NCBI RefSeq assembly: GCF_008806375.1
Contig: NZ_WAAT01000037.1
Coordinates: 124,001-188,000, forward strand
Source of the DNA: Pseudotamlana haliotis
Lineage (GTDB): Bacteria; Bacteroidota; Bacteroidia; Flavobacteriales; Flavobacteriaceae
Direction of reading: 5' to 3'
DNA: 64,000 nt
Below, piece after piece: positions 35,575 through 44,329 of the stretch (position 1 is the stretch's first letter; the number at the start of each line of letters is the position of its first letter). A model generated the notes under the pieces. The model ran no database searches. It was not told the DNA's origin and was given only the letters and a program-made list of their open reading frames with translations. The position numbers and the translations under genes were made by a program.

Positions 35575-36591
35575 ATGAAGAGACTACCATATTTATTTAT
35601 TGTTTTATTTCTAAGTTTTACAACTTATAGTTGCAGTTCAAGCGATGATGTGGAGGATGTTGAGCAAGAAATACCAACTGACCCTAAGCCTGAACCAGAG
35701 CCTGAACCTGAACCAGAGCCAGAGCCGGAACCTGAAAATGATGGCGAACTGGACCCAGCAAAAGCCCCTTCTGAAAATTTTGATTTATCAACCTGGAATT
35801 TAAGTATTCCTATAGACAATGGTGAAGGAAACGCGCTTACTGTAGGTGTTGCTGCGTTGAATGATGATTTTGAAACTTCGGCCTTTTTCTATACTGCCGA
35901 TGACGGTGGTATGGTTTTTAAATGTCCGAATAGTGGGCCAAAAACTTCTGAAAACACAAAATATACCCGTGTGGAACTTCGTGAAATGTTGCGTGGTACG
36001 AACACTAGTATAAAGACACAAGGTGTGAACAAAAACAACTGGGTGTTTGGTACAGCGCCAGAAGCTGATAAAAAAGCAGCTGCTGGTTTTGACGGTGAAA
36101 TGACTGCAACATTAGCGGTAAACCATGTATCAACTACTGGGAGTAATAGTCATATTGGTCGTGTCATTGTAGGTCAGATTCACGCTAATGATGATGAGCC
36201 TGTGCGTATCTACTACAGGAAATTAAAAAATAATGACTTAGGATCTATTTATTTTGCGCACGAACCAACCGATGGTAATGGCGATGAGCAATGGCATGAG
36301 ATGATCGGTTCTAGAAGTAACAGTGCTTCTAACCCTACCGATGGTATCGCACTAGGTGAGAAATTTAGCTATACCATTAATGTGCAAGGTGATTTATTAA
36401 CAGTGACTATCTCTAGAGAAGGCAAAGCTGATGTGATAAAAACCGTAGACATGACAAATAGTGGTTTTAATGTTTCTGGACAGTATATGTATTTTAAAGC
36501 TGGTGTGTATAATCAAAATAATTCAGGTGATGCTGATGATTATGTACAAGCTACTTTCTATGCATTAGAAAAATCACATACAACCTATTAA
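35575..36591 (+). CDS. PL7-family alginate lyase, surface lipoprotein
   Basis: Cleaves alginate by beta-elimination. Signal peptide with lipobox ending at Cys20, then an acidic Glu-Pro linker (residues 38-53) that would hold the enzyme away from the membrane. The beta-jelly-roll catalytic domain has the three PL7 signatures: RVELREM (132-138), QIH (201-203) with the catalytic His, and YFKAGVYNQ (306-314). QIH rather than QVH suggests activity on guluronate-containing stretches. It stands alone between terminators, with no SusC/D pair. Confidence 0.93.
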   Translation: MKRLPYLFIVLFLSFTTYSCSSSDDVEDVEQEIPTDPKPEPEPEPEPEPEPEPENDGELDPAKAPSENFDLSTWNLSIPIDNGEGNALTVGVAALNDDFETSAFFYTADDGGMVFKCPNSGPKTSENTKYTRVELREMLRGTNTSIKTQGVNKNNWVFGTAPEADKKAAAGFDGEMTATLAVNHVSTTGSNSHIGRVIVGQIHANDDEPVRIYYRKLKNNDLGSIYFAHEPTDGNGDEQWHEMIGSRSNSASNPTDGIALGEKFSYTINVQGDLLTVTISREGKADVIKTVDMTNSGFNVSGQYMYFKAGVYNQNNSGDADDYVQATFYALEKSHTTY

Positions 36592-36622
36592 TTACTGAGT
36601 CACAGCGATTCATTAAGATAAC

Positions 36623-36657
36623 AAAACACCGTAGAATTCTTTTCTATGGTGTTTTTT
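36623..36657 (+). terminator. Terminator of the alginate lyase gene
   Basis: AAAACACCGTAGAA / TTCTATGGTGTTTT, 14 pairs with one G-U, 5-base loop, T run after. Confidence 0.9.
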
Positions 36658-36694
36658 CATTTTAGCACTTTAATAAAAAGGCTATCTTAGCGGG

Positions 36695-37114
36695 ATGTTA
36701 TCTAAGAAAACAAAATACGGATTAAAGGCACTCACCTTTATTGCCAGAAGTGAAGGCGATTTGCCACTGCAGGTTGCTGAAATAGCCAAACAAGAACAAA
36801 TTCCTCAAAAATTTTTAGAAAGTATTTTATTAACGCTTCGTAAAGCGGGTATTTTAGGCTCTAAGAAAGGAAAACACGGCGGTTATTATTTAAGAGAAAC
36901 CCCAGAAGATATCTTAATGACTGATGTAATGCGTGTTTTGGAAGGTCCTATTGCTATGGTACCTTGTGTGAGCTTAAATTACTACGAAAAGTGTGATGAC
37001 TGTGTGGATGAAGAACTTTGTAGTGTCAATAAATTGATGCTTCAAGTGCGTGATAGTACACTTAATGTGTTCAGAAATACGACGTTAGCCGATTTGTCTC
37101 ATCCAAAAGGGTGA
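36695..37114 (+). CDS. Rrf2-family transcriptional regulator
   Basis: 139-residue winged-helix regulator. The N-terminal half (SKKTKYGLKALTFIAR, LQVAEIAKQEQIPQKFLESIL, GGYYL) is the Rrf2 DNA-binding domain. Four cysteines lie at 91, 100, 103 and 109 in the linker where IscR, NsrR and RirA hold an iron-sulfur cluster; CymR lacks these. It directly precedes the sulfate assimilation genes, so it probably controls them in response to cysteine or Fe-S status. That role is inferred. Confidence 0.88.
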   Translation: MLSKKTKYGLKALTFIARSEGDLPLQVAEIAKQEQIPQKFLESILLTLRKAGILGSKKGKHGGYYLRETPEDILMTDVMRVLEGPIAMVPCVSLNYYEKCDDCVDEELCSVNKLMLQVRDSTLNVFRNTTLADLSHPKG

Positions 37115-37224
37115 AAAATTCTTAATATATCTTCCTTTTCCTTATAAAAATTAAGGCTTATCTCTATAAAAATTCCGATATGCTAAAAAGTTTGAAAATT
37201 ACTTTATTATGTGCTAAAATGTAT

Positions 37225-37232
37225 TACTTTTG
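37225..37232 (+). promoter_or_regulatory. -7 box of the cys operon promoter
   Basis: TACTTTTG is a perfect TAnnTTTG match 44 bases before the DUF2061 start. No good -33 box is seen at normal spacing, which would fit an activated promoter. A 3-codon ORF (37269-37280) overlaps the gene start. Confidence 0.4.
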
Positions 37233-37275
37233 TAATCCCTACTAAATTGATAGGAATAATATAACACATGAACAA

Positions 37276-37533
37276 ATGATTGCGCAGATGTTAATTAAAA
37301 ATAAAGAAAAGTCTACATACAAAGAGGATAGTACTAGTGAAAAGCCGATTAGAAGTGTTGTGAAATCACTTAGCTGGAGAACTATAGGTACTTTAGATAC
37401 TATTGTAATTTCTTACTTAGTAACAGGGAAGTTAGATTTAGCTTTTTCTATTGGAGGAATTGAATTAGTAACTAAAATGGTATTGTATTTTTTCCATGAA
37501 AGAGCATGGAATTCTATTAAATGGGGAAAATAA
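37276..37533 (+). CDS. DUF2061 small membrane protein
   Basis: 85 residues. RSVVKSLSWRTIGTLDTIVISYLVTG and KMVLYFFHERAWNSIKWG are the hallmark segments of DUF2061, with two membrane helices between charged ends. The family often lies beside cys genes; its function is not established. The first gene of the operon, 10 bases before cysH. Confidence 0.85.
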   Translation: MIAQMLIKNKEKSTYKEDSTSEKPIRSVVKSLSWRTIGTLDTIVISYLVTGKLDLAFSIGGIELVTKMVLYFFHERAWNSIKWGK

Positions 37534-37543
37534 AGAAAGAATT

Positions 37544-38164
37544 ATGTTTACAGAAAATCAAATAGAAGCCTTAAACGAAGCATATAAAGATGCTGCGCCA
37601 GCAGAAATCATTAAAAAAGCCATAGCGCTTAATGATGAAGCGGTAGTTACAACTAATTTTAGACCATACGAAGCGGCTATTTTACATGCGGTAAGTACGG
37701 TAAAGTCTGAGCTTCCTGTGGTTTGGTGTGATACAGGATATAATACACCACAAACTTACAGACATGCTGAACAAGTAATTAAAGATTTGGCTTTAAACGT
37801 GTTTTTATATGTGCCAAAACAAACTTCGGCACATCGTGATGTGGTTATGGGAATCCCTTCTGTAAATGCGCCAGAACACGCATTATTTACAGAGCAAGTA
37901 AAGTTAGAACCGTTTGCACGTGCTATGGCTGAACACAAACCTAAGGTTTGGTTTACAAATTTACGTCAGGGGCAAACAGCCTTTAGAAATAGTATCGGCA
38001 TTTTTAGTTTAAGTAAAGATGGCGTTTTAAAAGTGAGTCCGTTTTACTATTGGTCTGATGAAAAATTAGATGGCTATTTAAAAGATAATAATTTGCCAAA
38101 CGAATTTAAATATTTCGACCCTACAAAAGCATTAGAAAATAGAGAGTGTGGTTTACACGCCTAG
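37544..38164 (+). CDS. cysH: Phosphoadenylyl-sulfate reductase
   Basis: Reduces activated sulfate to sulfite. The start is ATG 37544 (MFTENQ); a longer frame from 37496 would overlap the upstream gene by 38 bases and is rejected. 206 residues, with the catalytic C-terminal ECGLH. Only two cysteines are present, so the double-cysteine pairs that hold the 4Fe-4S cluster of APS reductases are absent; this predicts PAPS as substrate. No APS kinase gene is visible in the window. Confidence 0.9.
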   Translation: MFTENQIEALNEAYKDAAPAEIIKKAIALNDEAVVTTNFRPYEAAILHAVSTVKSELPVVWCDTGYNTPQTYRHAEQVIKDLALNVFLYVPKQTSAHRDVVMGIPSVNAPEHALFTEQVKLEPFARAMAEHKPKVWFTNLRQGQTAFRNSIGIFSLSKDGVLKVSPFYYWSDEKLDGYLKDNNLPNEFKYFDPTKALENRECGLHA

Positions 38165-38173
38165 TTTAGTTTT

Positions 38174-38195
38174 CAGTCACAGTCACAGTCACAGT
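38174..38195. repeat. Hexanucleotide tandem repeat
   Basis: About 3.7 copies of CAGTCA just after cysH. Probably a slippage tract; not coding. Confidence 0.8.
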
Positions 38196-38239
38196 TTGCA
38201 GTTGAACTGGCTAGTAAAAAAATAAATTAATAATAACAA

Positions 38240-38290
38240 AACTCTTAACCCGCCCGAGTAAGAGTTCCCCCTTCGGGGGTTAGGGGGCTT
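38240..38290 (+). repeat. Two-hairpin element E1, before cysD
   Basis: Hairpin 1 AACTCTTA/TAAGAGTT (38240-38266, loop with CCCGAG), hairpin 2 CCCCC/GGGGG (38267-38279), then TTAGGGGGCTT, ending 6 bases before the cysD ATG. Same plan as E2-E5. Confidence 0.8.
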
Positions 38291-38296
38291 TTAATT

Positions 38297-39202
38297 ATGA
38301 AAAAAGACACATCAAATATAAACTCGCTAGAAAACGAAGCGATATATATTATGAGAGAAGTAGCGGCACAGTTTGAAAAACCTGTGTTATTATTTTCAGG
38401 AGGAAAAGATTCGATCACCCTAGTACGTCTAGCGGTTAAAGCATTTTACCCTGCAAAAGTACCTTTTCCATTAATGCATATCGATACGGGGCATAACTTT
38501 CCAGAAACGATAGAATTTAGAGATCGTTTGTGTGAAGAGTTAGGTTTAGAGTTGATTGTAAGAAACGTTCAGGATTCTATTGATGAAGGAAAGGTGAAAG
38601 AAGAGTCTGGCCGTTATGCAAGTCGAAATATGTTGCAAACTACCACGCTTTTAGATGCTATTGAAGAATTCAAGTTTGATGCATGTATTGGTGGCGCGCG
38701 TCGTGATGAAGAAAAAGCAAGAGCTAAAGAACGTATTTTTTCTGTACGTGATGATTTCGGACAATGGGATGAAAAGAACCAACGTCCTGAGTTGTTTGAT
38801 ATGTTGAATGGTGATATTGAACACGGTCAGAATGTACGTGTGTTCCCTATTTCTAACTGGACAGAATTAGACGTGTGGTCGTATATCGAACAAGAAAATA
38901 TTGAAATCCCTTCAATCTATTTTGCACACAAACGTAAAGTCTTTTTAAGAGACGGTATGATTTGGTCTGCAGAAGATGAGGTGGTTTACAGAGATGACCA
39001 TGAGCAAGTGATTGAAGAAATGGTACGTTTTAGAACCGTGGGTGATATGAGTTGTACAGCAGCCGTTTTATCTGAAGCTTCAACCATTTCTAAAGTTGTA
39101 GAAGAAATTAGAGATTCAACCATTTCAGAACGTGGTGCTCGTATCGATGATAAGCGATCAGAAGCAGCGATGGAAAAACGTAAACAACAAGGGTATTTCT
39201 AG
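38297..39202 (+). CDS. cysD: Sulfate adenylyltransferase subunit 2
   Basis: Catalytic subunit of ATP sulfurylase, making APS from sulfate and ATP. The PP-loop LLFSGGKDSITL is near residues 31-42; GGARRDEEKARAKER and PISNWTELDVWSYI follow. 301 residues, normal. Paired with cysN downstream, separated by a 179-base repeat-filled gap. Confidence 0.97.
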   Translation: MKKDTSNINSLENEAIYIMREVAAQFEKPVLLFSGGKDSITLVRLAVKAFYPAKVPFPLMHIDTGHNFPETIEFRDRLCEELGLELIVRNVQDSIDEGKVKEESGRYASRNMLQTTTLLDAIEEFKFDACIGGARRDEEKARAKERIFSVRDDFGQWDEKNQRPELFDMLNGDIEHGQNVRVFPISNWTELDVWSYIEQENIEIPSIYFAHKRKVFLRDGMIWSAEDEVVYRDDHEQVIEEMVRFRTVGDMSCTAAVLSEASTISKVVEEIRDSTISERGARIDDKRSEAAMEKRKQQGYF

Positions 39203-39206
39203 AAAG

Positions 39207-39232
39207 AAGCCCCCTAGCCCCCGAAGGGGGAA
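39207..39232 (-). repeat. Inverted partner of E2, after cysD
   Basis: AAGCCCCCTAGCCCCCGAAGGGGGAA-type sequence starting 4 bases past the cysD stop; its reverse complement closely matches the right part of E1 and E2. With E2 it forms terminal inverted repeats around a 171-base segment. Confidence 0.75.
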
Positions 39233-39322
39233 TGAGCAAGTTTGCGAATAAAAAAGATTAAACAAAAAACTTATAATTGATACCATTACAAGTATCGATA
39301 TTAAGTAAAAAATAATAACAAT

Positions 39323-39377
39323 ATTCTTACTACGCCCGAGTAAGGATTCCTTCCCAAGGGGAGGTTAGGAGGGGCTT
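39323..39377 (+). repeat. Two-hairpin element E2, before cysN
   Basis: Hairpin 1 ATTCTTAC/GTAAGGAT (39323-39347), hairpin 2 CCTTCC/GGGAGG region (39349-39364), then TTAGGAGGGGCTT, ending 4 bases before the ATG. Confidence 0.8.
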
Positions 39378-39381
39378 CATT

Positions 39382-40629
39382 ATGGAAGTATTAAAAATTG
39401 CAACAGCAGGAAGTGTAGATGATGGAAAAAGTACGTTAATCGGACGTATTCTTTACGATACAAAATCATTGACAACAGATAAGTTAGAGGCTATTGAAAA
39501 AACAAGTAAGCAACGTGGTTATGATTACTTAGATTTTTCATTAGCTACTGATGGTTTAGTTGCAGAAAGAGAACAAGGGATCACCATTGATGTGGCGCAT
39601 ATCTATTTCTCAACTAAAAAGAAAAGTTATATCATCGCCGATACGCCTGGTCACGTAGAATATACACGTAACATGGTAACGGGAGCTTCAACATCACAGG
39701 CTTCTATCATCTTAATTGATGCTAGAAAAGGAGTGATTGAGCAAACTAACCGTCACTTTTTCATCAATAATTTATTAAGAATTAAAGATGTTGTTGTCGC
39801 GATTAACAAAATGGATTTAGTTGATTACTCTGAAGAAACTTATAACCAAATTAAAGCTGATTTTTCAGAATTAATGGGGAAGAGAGATTATCAAGATCAG
39901 AACATCACATTTATTCCTGTTAGTGCTTTAAAAGGTGATAATGTTGTAAATAAGACTGATAAAATGTCTTGGTATAAAGGTCAAACTTTATTAGAGCATT
40001 TAGAAGAGTTAGATAAGTCAGATATTTTTAATGTTGGTACACCACGTTTTCCTGTACAGTATGTGGTTCGTCCTAAAACAGAAGAATTTCACGATTTTAG
40101 AGGATACGCCGGGAAAGTTTACGGTGGAAACCTAAGTGTTGGAGATGATATTGTTGTTTTACCATCACAAACAAAATCGAAAATTAAAGATATCTATTTC
40201 TACGATGAGAAGTATGAAACGGCTTCAAGACGTTCATCAGTGACCATTACTTTAGAAAATGATATCAATGTAAGTCGTGGAGACATGATTGTCAAGGCTG
40301 ATGATCTTCCAACTATTGAAAAGCAATTTACTGCTAATGTATGTTGGATGGATGCTTCTAACTTAACAGCAGGTGGAAAGTACTTAGTACAACATGGTGT
40401 GAATAAAGTATTAGCAAAGGTTGATAAAATCAATCATAAAATTCACCCTGATTATTCTGGAATCGAAGAAGGTGCTACGTCTTTAGGCGTAAATGATATT
40501 GCTTCGGTAACTTTTAAATTGAACAAACCAATTTTTTACGATCAGTTTAAAAACCACAGAACGAACGGTTCTTTTATTTTAATCGATCCGCAAACCAATA
40601 ATACGGTGGGTGCTGGATTTATCCAGTAA
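39382..40629 (+). CDS. cysN: Sulfate adenylyltransferase subunit 1 (GTPase)
   Basis: GTPase that drives APS formation by CysD. EF-Tu-like motifs: G1 AGSVDDGKSTLIG, G3 DTPGH, G4 NKMD, followed by beta-barrel domains. 415 residues with no C-terminal APS kinase domain, so it is not a CysNC fusion. Confidence 0.96.
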   Translation: MEVLKIATAGSVDDGKSTLIGRILYDTKSLTTDKLEAIEKTSKQRGYDYLDFSLATDGLVAEREQGITIDVAHIYFSTKKKSYIIADTPGHVEYTRNMVTGASTSQASIILIDARKGVIEQTNRHFFINNLLRIKDVVVAINKMDLVDYSEETYNQIKADFSELMGKRDYQDQNITFIPVSALKGDNVVNKTDKMSWYKGQTLLEHLEELDKSDIFNVGTPRFPVQYVVRPKTEEFHDFRGYAGKVYGGNLSVGDDIVVLPSQTKSKIKDIYFYDEKYETASRRSSVTITLENDINVSRGDMIVKADDLPTIEKQFTANVCWMDASNLTAGGKYLVQHGVNKVLAKVDKINHKIHPDYSGIEEGATSLGVNDIASVTFKLNKPIFYDQFKNHRTNGSFILIDPQTNNTVGAGFIQ

Positions 40630-40631
40630 GG

Positions 40632-40657
40632 AAGCCCCCTAGCCCCCGAAGGGGGAA
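40632..40657 (-). repeat. Inverted partner after cysN
   Basis: Same 26-base unit as at 39207-39232, identical as far as I can compare, 2 bases past the cysN stop. Confidence 0.75.
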
Positions 40658-40725
40658 TTAACTAGGTTGTGAAAAAAACCAAACAGCCTTACAAAAATTT
40701 AAATTTTGTAAAGTGTTGAAAAATA

Positions 40726-40784
40726 AAACGAGTTTGCTCCTCTAGAGTAATTATTTCTCCATTATGGGGAGATTAGGAGGGGCA
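40726..40784 (+). repeat. Degenerate two-hairpin element E3a
   Basis: Hairpin 2 TCTCC/GGAGA then TTAGGAGGGGCAT; hairpin 1 is decayed. Not followed by a start codon; it lies just upstream of E3b. Confidence 0.55.
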
Positions 40785-40796
40785 TTTAACAACAAT

Positions 40797-40853
40797 ATTC
40801 TTGCACTACCCGAGTAAGAATTCCTCCCCTCACGGGGAGGTTAGGAGGGGCAT
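40797..40853 (+). repeat. Two-hairpin element E3b, before the sulfite reductase gene
   Basis: Hairpin 1 ATTCTT/AAGAAT (40797-40821), hairpin 2 CCTCCCC/GGGGAGG (40823-40840), then TTAGGAGGGGCAT, ending 3 bases before ATG 40857. Confidence 0.8.
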
Positions 40854-40856
40854 ATC

Positions 40857-42944
40857 ATGCAAACATTTAGATCAGAAATAGAGAATCCAATTGTAGAAAA
40901 GGATATCATTGAATTAGCCAATAAAATTGAGCTTTTTAACAATGGTAAAATTGATGAGGAAAAATTTAGAAGTCTCCGTTTAGCCCGTGGGGTTTACGGT
41001 CAGCGTCAAGAAGGCGTGCAAATGATTCGTATTAAAGTGCCTTACGGGAAACTTAAAACGAATCAGTTAAGAAGAATCTCTGAGGTTTCCGATGAGTATT
41101 CTCGTGGTCGTTTACACATTACTACGCGTCAGGATATTCAAATCCACTATGTAGATTTGAATAGAACGCCAGAGTTATGGGCTGAACTTGAAAAAGATGA
41201 AGTAACGGTTCGTGAAGCTTGTGGTAACGTAGTAAGAAACGTAACGGCTTCTGAAACGGCTGGAATCGATGTTAAAGAACCTTTTGATGTATCACCTTAT
41301 GCCGATGCGCTTTATAAATTCTTTTTACGTAATCCAATTTGTCAAGAAATGGGACGTAAATTTAAAGTGTCTTTCTCTTCAACTGATGAAGATACAGGCT
41401 TGTCTTATTTACATGATATCGGTTATATCGCCAAAGTACAAAATGGCGTACGTGGATTTAAAGTTGTTGTAGCTGGTGGATTAGGTTCTCAGCCACGTCA
41501 TGCTGATGTGCTGTATGATTTTGTTGAAACTGATAAAATCATTCCAATCATGGAAGGGATCTTAAGAATTTTTGATCGTTATGGTGAGCGTAAAAGTCGT
41601 GCCAAAGCACGTATGAAATTCTTATTAAAAGATATTGGTTTAGAAGCTTTTAAAGAATTAATTACTGAAGAACAAAAAGCCATCGAATTTAAAAGCGTAG
41701 CTATTGATGCTGATGCTTATGTACCTTCAAAACCTGTTTCGGTTGAAGTGCCAGAAGTAAGCATTAAAGATCAAGAAGCTTTTGAATTATGGAAATCTAC
41801 AAACCTTATTCCTCAAAAACAGGAAGGTTATGTAGCGATCGGAATCAAAGTTTTATTAGGTGATTTTTATACGGATAAAGCACGTTTATTAGCTGATTTA
41901 GTCGATAAATATGCTGCGGGAGAAGTACGCTTGACGTTACGTCAGAATATTGTTATTCCTTTTGTAAAGGAAGAATTATTACCACTTTTCTACCAAGAAT
42001 TAGAAAAACTTGGTTTCGTGGAAGCGGGATATAATAAAGCCGTAGATATTACAGCTTGTCCTGGAACCGATACTTGTAATTTAGGTATTGCAAGTAGTAC
42101 AGGAATAGCTGACGAGTTAGAACGTGTGATTAAAGCAGAGTATCCACAATATCTTAAAAATGAAGATTTAGTGATTAAGATTAGTGGTTGTATGAATGCT
42201 TGTGGACAACACAACATGGCCAATATTGGATTCCAAGGGATGTCTGTTCGTACGCCAGATAAATTAGTAGCGCCTGCTTTACAAGTATTATTAGGTGGTG
42301 GTAACATAGGTGATGGAAACGGTGTTTTTGCCGATAAAGTAGTAAAAGTACCTAGTAAAAGAGGTCCAGAAGCTTTAAGACGTGTGCTTGATGATTATGA
42401 GGCTAATGCAGGTGGAAAATCTTATGTAGATTATTATAAAGAAAAAGGACAAAAGTATTTCTACGATTTCTTACAAGATCTACAAGATGTTAGTGATTTA
42501 AAACCAGAAGATTTTATCGACTGGGGAACTAATGAAGAGTATGTTAAAGAAATTGGAGTTGGTGAGTGTGCTGGTGTAGTGATTGATTTAATCGCAACTT
42601 TATTCTTAGAAAGTGAAGAGAAAATAGATAATGCGAAAGAATCATTTGAAAACAAAGTGTATTCAGGGGCTATTTATTACGCATACCAGTCTTTAGTAAA
42701 TTCAGCGAAAGCGTTATTATTAGCTGAGAACAAGAAAACAAATACACATGCGGGTATCATTAAAGATTTTGATGCCTTATTTGTAGAAACAGAAAAAATT
42801 AATTTAGGATCTACTTTTTCTGAATTGATCTACCAAATCAATAAATTTGCACCAACTGAAGATTTTGCTGCAAAATATATTGAAAATGCTAACGCGTTTT
42901 TAACTAAGGTAAGAGCATTCAGAGAATCAGAAACCGTTGCTTAA
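40857..42944 (+). CDS. Siroheme sulfite/nitrite reductase with C-terminal HEPN domain
   Basis: 695 residues. Residues 1 to about 550 are a two-repeat ferredoxin-type sulfite/nitrite reductase. Siroheme-4Fe4S ligands are Cys401 and Cys407 (CPGTDTC) and Cys445 and Cys449 (GCMNACGQH). Residues about 588-695 form a HEPN helical bundle (AIYYAYQSLVNSAKALLLAE, NTHAGIIKDFDALFVE) without the Rx4-6H ribonuclease motif. Sulfite to sulfide is the likely reaction given cysHDN upstream and siroheme genes downstream; nitrite reduction cannot be excluded. The role of the HEPN tail is unknown. Confidence 0.9.
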   Translation: MQTFRSEIENPIVEKDIIELANKIELFNNGKIDEEKFRSLRLARGVYGQRQEGVQMIRIKVPYGKLKTNQLRRISEVSDEYSRGRLHITTRQDIQIHYVDLNRTPELWAELEKDEVTVREACGNVVRNVTASETAGIDVKEPFDVSPYADALYKFFLRNPICQEMGRKFKVSFSSTDEDTGLSYLHDIGYIAKVQNGVRGFKVVVAGGLGSQPRHADVLYDFVETDKIIPIMEGILRIFDRYGERKSRAKARMKFLLKDIGLEAFKELITEEQKAIEFKSVAIDADAYVPSKPVSVEVPEVSIKDQEAFELWKSTNLIPQKQEGYVAIGIKVLLGDFYTDKARLLADLVDKYAAGEVRLTLRQNIVIPFVKEELLPLFYQELEKLGFVEAGYNKAVDITACPGTDTCNLGIASSTGIADELERVIKAEYPQYLKNEDLVIKISGCMNACGQHNMANIGFQGMSVRTPDKLVAPALQVLLGGGNIGDGNGVFADKVVKVPSKRGPEALRRVLDDYEANAGGKSYVDYYKEKGQKYFYDFLQDLQDVSDLKPEDFIDWGTNEEYVKEIGVGECAGVVIDLIATLFLESEEKIDNAKESFENKVYSGAIYYAYQSLVNSAKALLLAENKKTNTHAGIIKDFDALFVETEKINLGSTFSELIYQINKFAPTEDFAAKYIENANAFLTKVRAFRESETVA

Positions 42945-42972
42945 TAGTTTAAAAGCAATATAAATTTAATAA

Positions 42973-43734
42973 ATGAAGATAAAAACACCCATATTAACGG
43001 TTGTAGGTGCTGGTCCGGGCGACGAAGACTTAATCACGCTTAAAGCAATTAAAGCGATTGAGTCTGCCGATGTTATCCTGTACGATGCACTTATTAATGA
43101 AGCCTTACTGAAGTATGCTTCAAAAGATGCCGAACTTATTTTTGTAGGGAAGCGCAAGGGGTGTTACGCATTTCAACAAGAGCAAATAAACGATTTGATT
43201 GTTGCCAAAGCGAAGGAAAAAGGACATGTTGTACGTTTAAAAGGTGGTGACCCCTTTATTTTTGGTCGTGGTGCTGAAGAGATTGATTATGTGAGACCAT
43301 TTGGTTTAGAAACTTATGTGGTACCAGGTATATCTTCTTCTATAGCGGCTCCGGCTTATCAAGGAATTCCATTAACAAAACGTGGGGCTTCAGAAAGCTT
43401 TTGGGTGATTACGGGGACTACCAAAAAACATCAAATATCAGGTGATGTGGCCTTAGCGGCTAAGTCAACTGCTACTGTGGTGATTTTAATGGGTATGAGT
43501 AAGTTGGATGAGATTGTAAAGATTTTTTCTGCTGAAAATAAACAAGATATGTCCATAGCTATTGTTCAAAACGGAACACGAGACAATCAAAATGTAGGTA
43601 TAGGAACTATTGGAACGATTCACCAGGTTGTTGCTGAAAAAGGCCTGTCATCTCCAGCTATTATTGTGATTGGTAATGTGGTTAAAGAACGTGCTGTTTT
43701 AAGTTCAATTTGTTCTGAAGTTCAAGAAGAATAG
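42973..43734 (+). CDS. cobA: Uroporphyrinogen-III C-methyltransferase
   Basis: SAM-dependent methylation of uroporphyrinogen III to precorrin-2 for siroheme. VVGAGPGDEDLITLKAI at the N-terminus and VVRLKGGDPFIFGRGAEE are the two family signatures. 253 residues, 28 bases after the reductase that needs siroheme and 3 before the next siroheme gene. Confidence 0.96.
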   Translation: MKIKTPILTVVGAGPGDEDLITLKAIKAIESADVILYDALINEALLKYASKDAELIFVGKRKGCYAFQQEQINDLIVAKAKEKGHVVRLKGGDPFIFGRGAEEIDYVRPFGLETYVVPGISSSIAAPAYQGIPLTKRGASESFWVITGTTKKHQISGDVALAAKSTATVVILMGMSKLDEIVKIFSAENKQDMSIAIVQNGTRDNQNVGIGTIGTIHQVVAEKGLSSPAIIVIGNVVKERAVLSSICSEVQEE

Positions 43735-43737
43735 GGT

Positions 43738-44313
43738 ATGGAAAGAAATAATTTATATCCCATTTTCCTTAAAACTAAAAGTTTAAATATACTTATAGTT
43801 GGCGGTGGTTATGTGGCCGAAGAGAAATTAACCTTTCTTCTGAAATCAAGTCCCAATGCCAATGTGACTATGGTCTCTAAAATGTTTAGAGAAGATACCG
43901 TAGCCTTAGCCAAAACAGGAAATGTTACGTTAATAGAAGATAAGTACAAGAAAAAATATTTAAAGGGCAAACATATTGTGGTGGCAACCACCAATAAGCC
44001 TAAGGTAAATATTAAAGTTCATAAACACTGTAGAAAGAGGAGTCTTTTGGTGAATGTTGCCGATAATCCACCGTATTGCGATTTTTATATGGGGGGTATT
44101 GTAACCAAAGGAAACGTGAAAGTAGCGATTTCAACAAACGGAAAATCGCCAACTACAGCCAAGCGTTTACGTCAGTTTTTTGAGGATGTGATTCCTGAAA
44201 ATGTAGACGACCTCGTGCAGAACCTAAATGAATATAGAAAAACAATAAAAGGTGATTTTGAACAAAAAGTTGAGAAACTGAATGAATTCACCAAAGGATT
44301 AATTGAAAAATAA
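43738..44313 (+). CDS. Precorrin-2 dehydrogenase / sirohydrochlorin ferrochelatase
   Basis: 191 residues. NAD-binding loop IVGGGYVAEEKLTFLL is followed by the dimerisation domain (KVAISTNGKSPTTAKRLRQF) found in Met8p and the N-terminal part of CysG. Oxidises precorrin-2 and probably inserts iron to give siroheme. Three bases after the methyltransferase; together they equal a split CysG. Confidence 0.9.
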   Translation: MERNNLYPIFLKTKSLNILIVGGGYVAEEKLTFLLKSSPNANVTMVSKMFREDTVALAKTGNVTLIEDKYKKKYLKGKHIVVATTNKPKVNIKVHKHCRKRSLLVNVADNPPYCDFYMGGIVTKGNVKVAISTNGKSPTTAKRLRQFFEDVIPENVDDLVQNLNEYRKTIKGDFEQKVEKLNEFTKGLIEK

Positions 44314-44329
44314 GTAAAAGTACCATACA

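Noticed and set aside
35625-35819. Reverse-strand frame with a Ser-Gly repeat
   Set aside because: It is the antisense of the Glu-Pro linker codons of the alginate lyase.
37496-37543. N-terminal extension of cysH from an upstream ATG
   Set aside because: It would overlap DUF2061 by 38 bases, and the conserved protein begins at ATG 37544.
38174-38195. CAGTCA repeats as a small CRISPR array
   Set aside because: Unit is 6 bases and contiguous, with no spacers.
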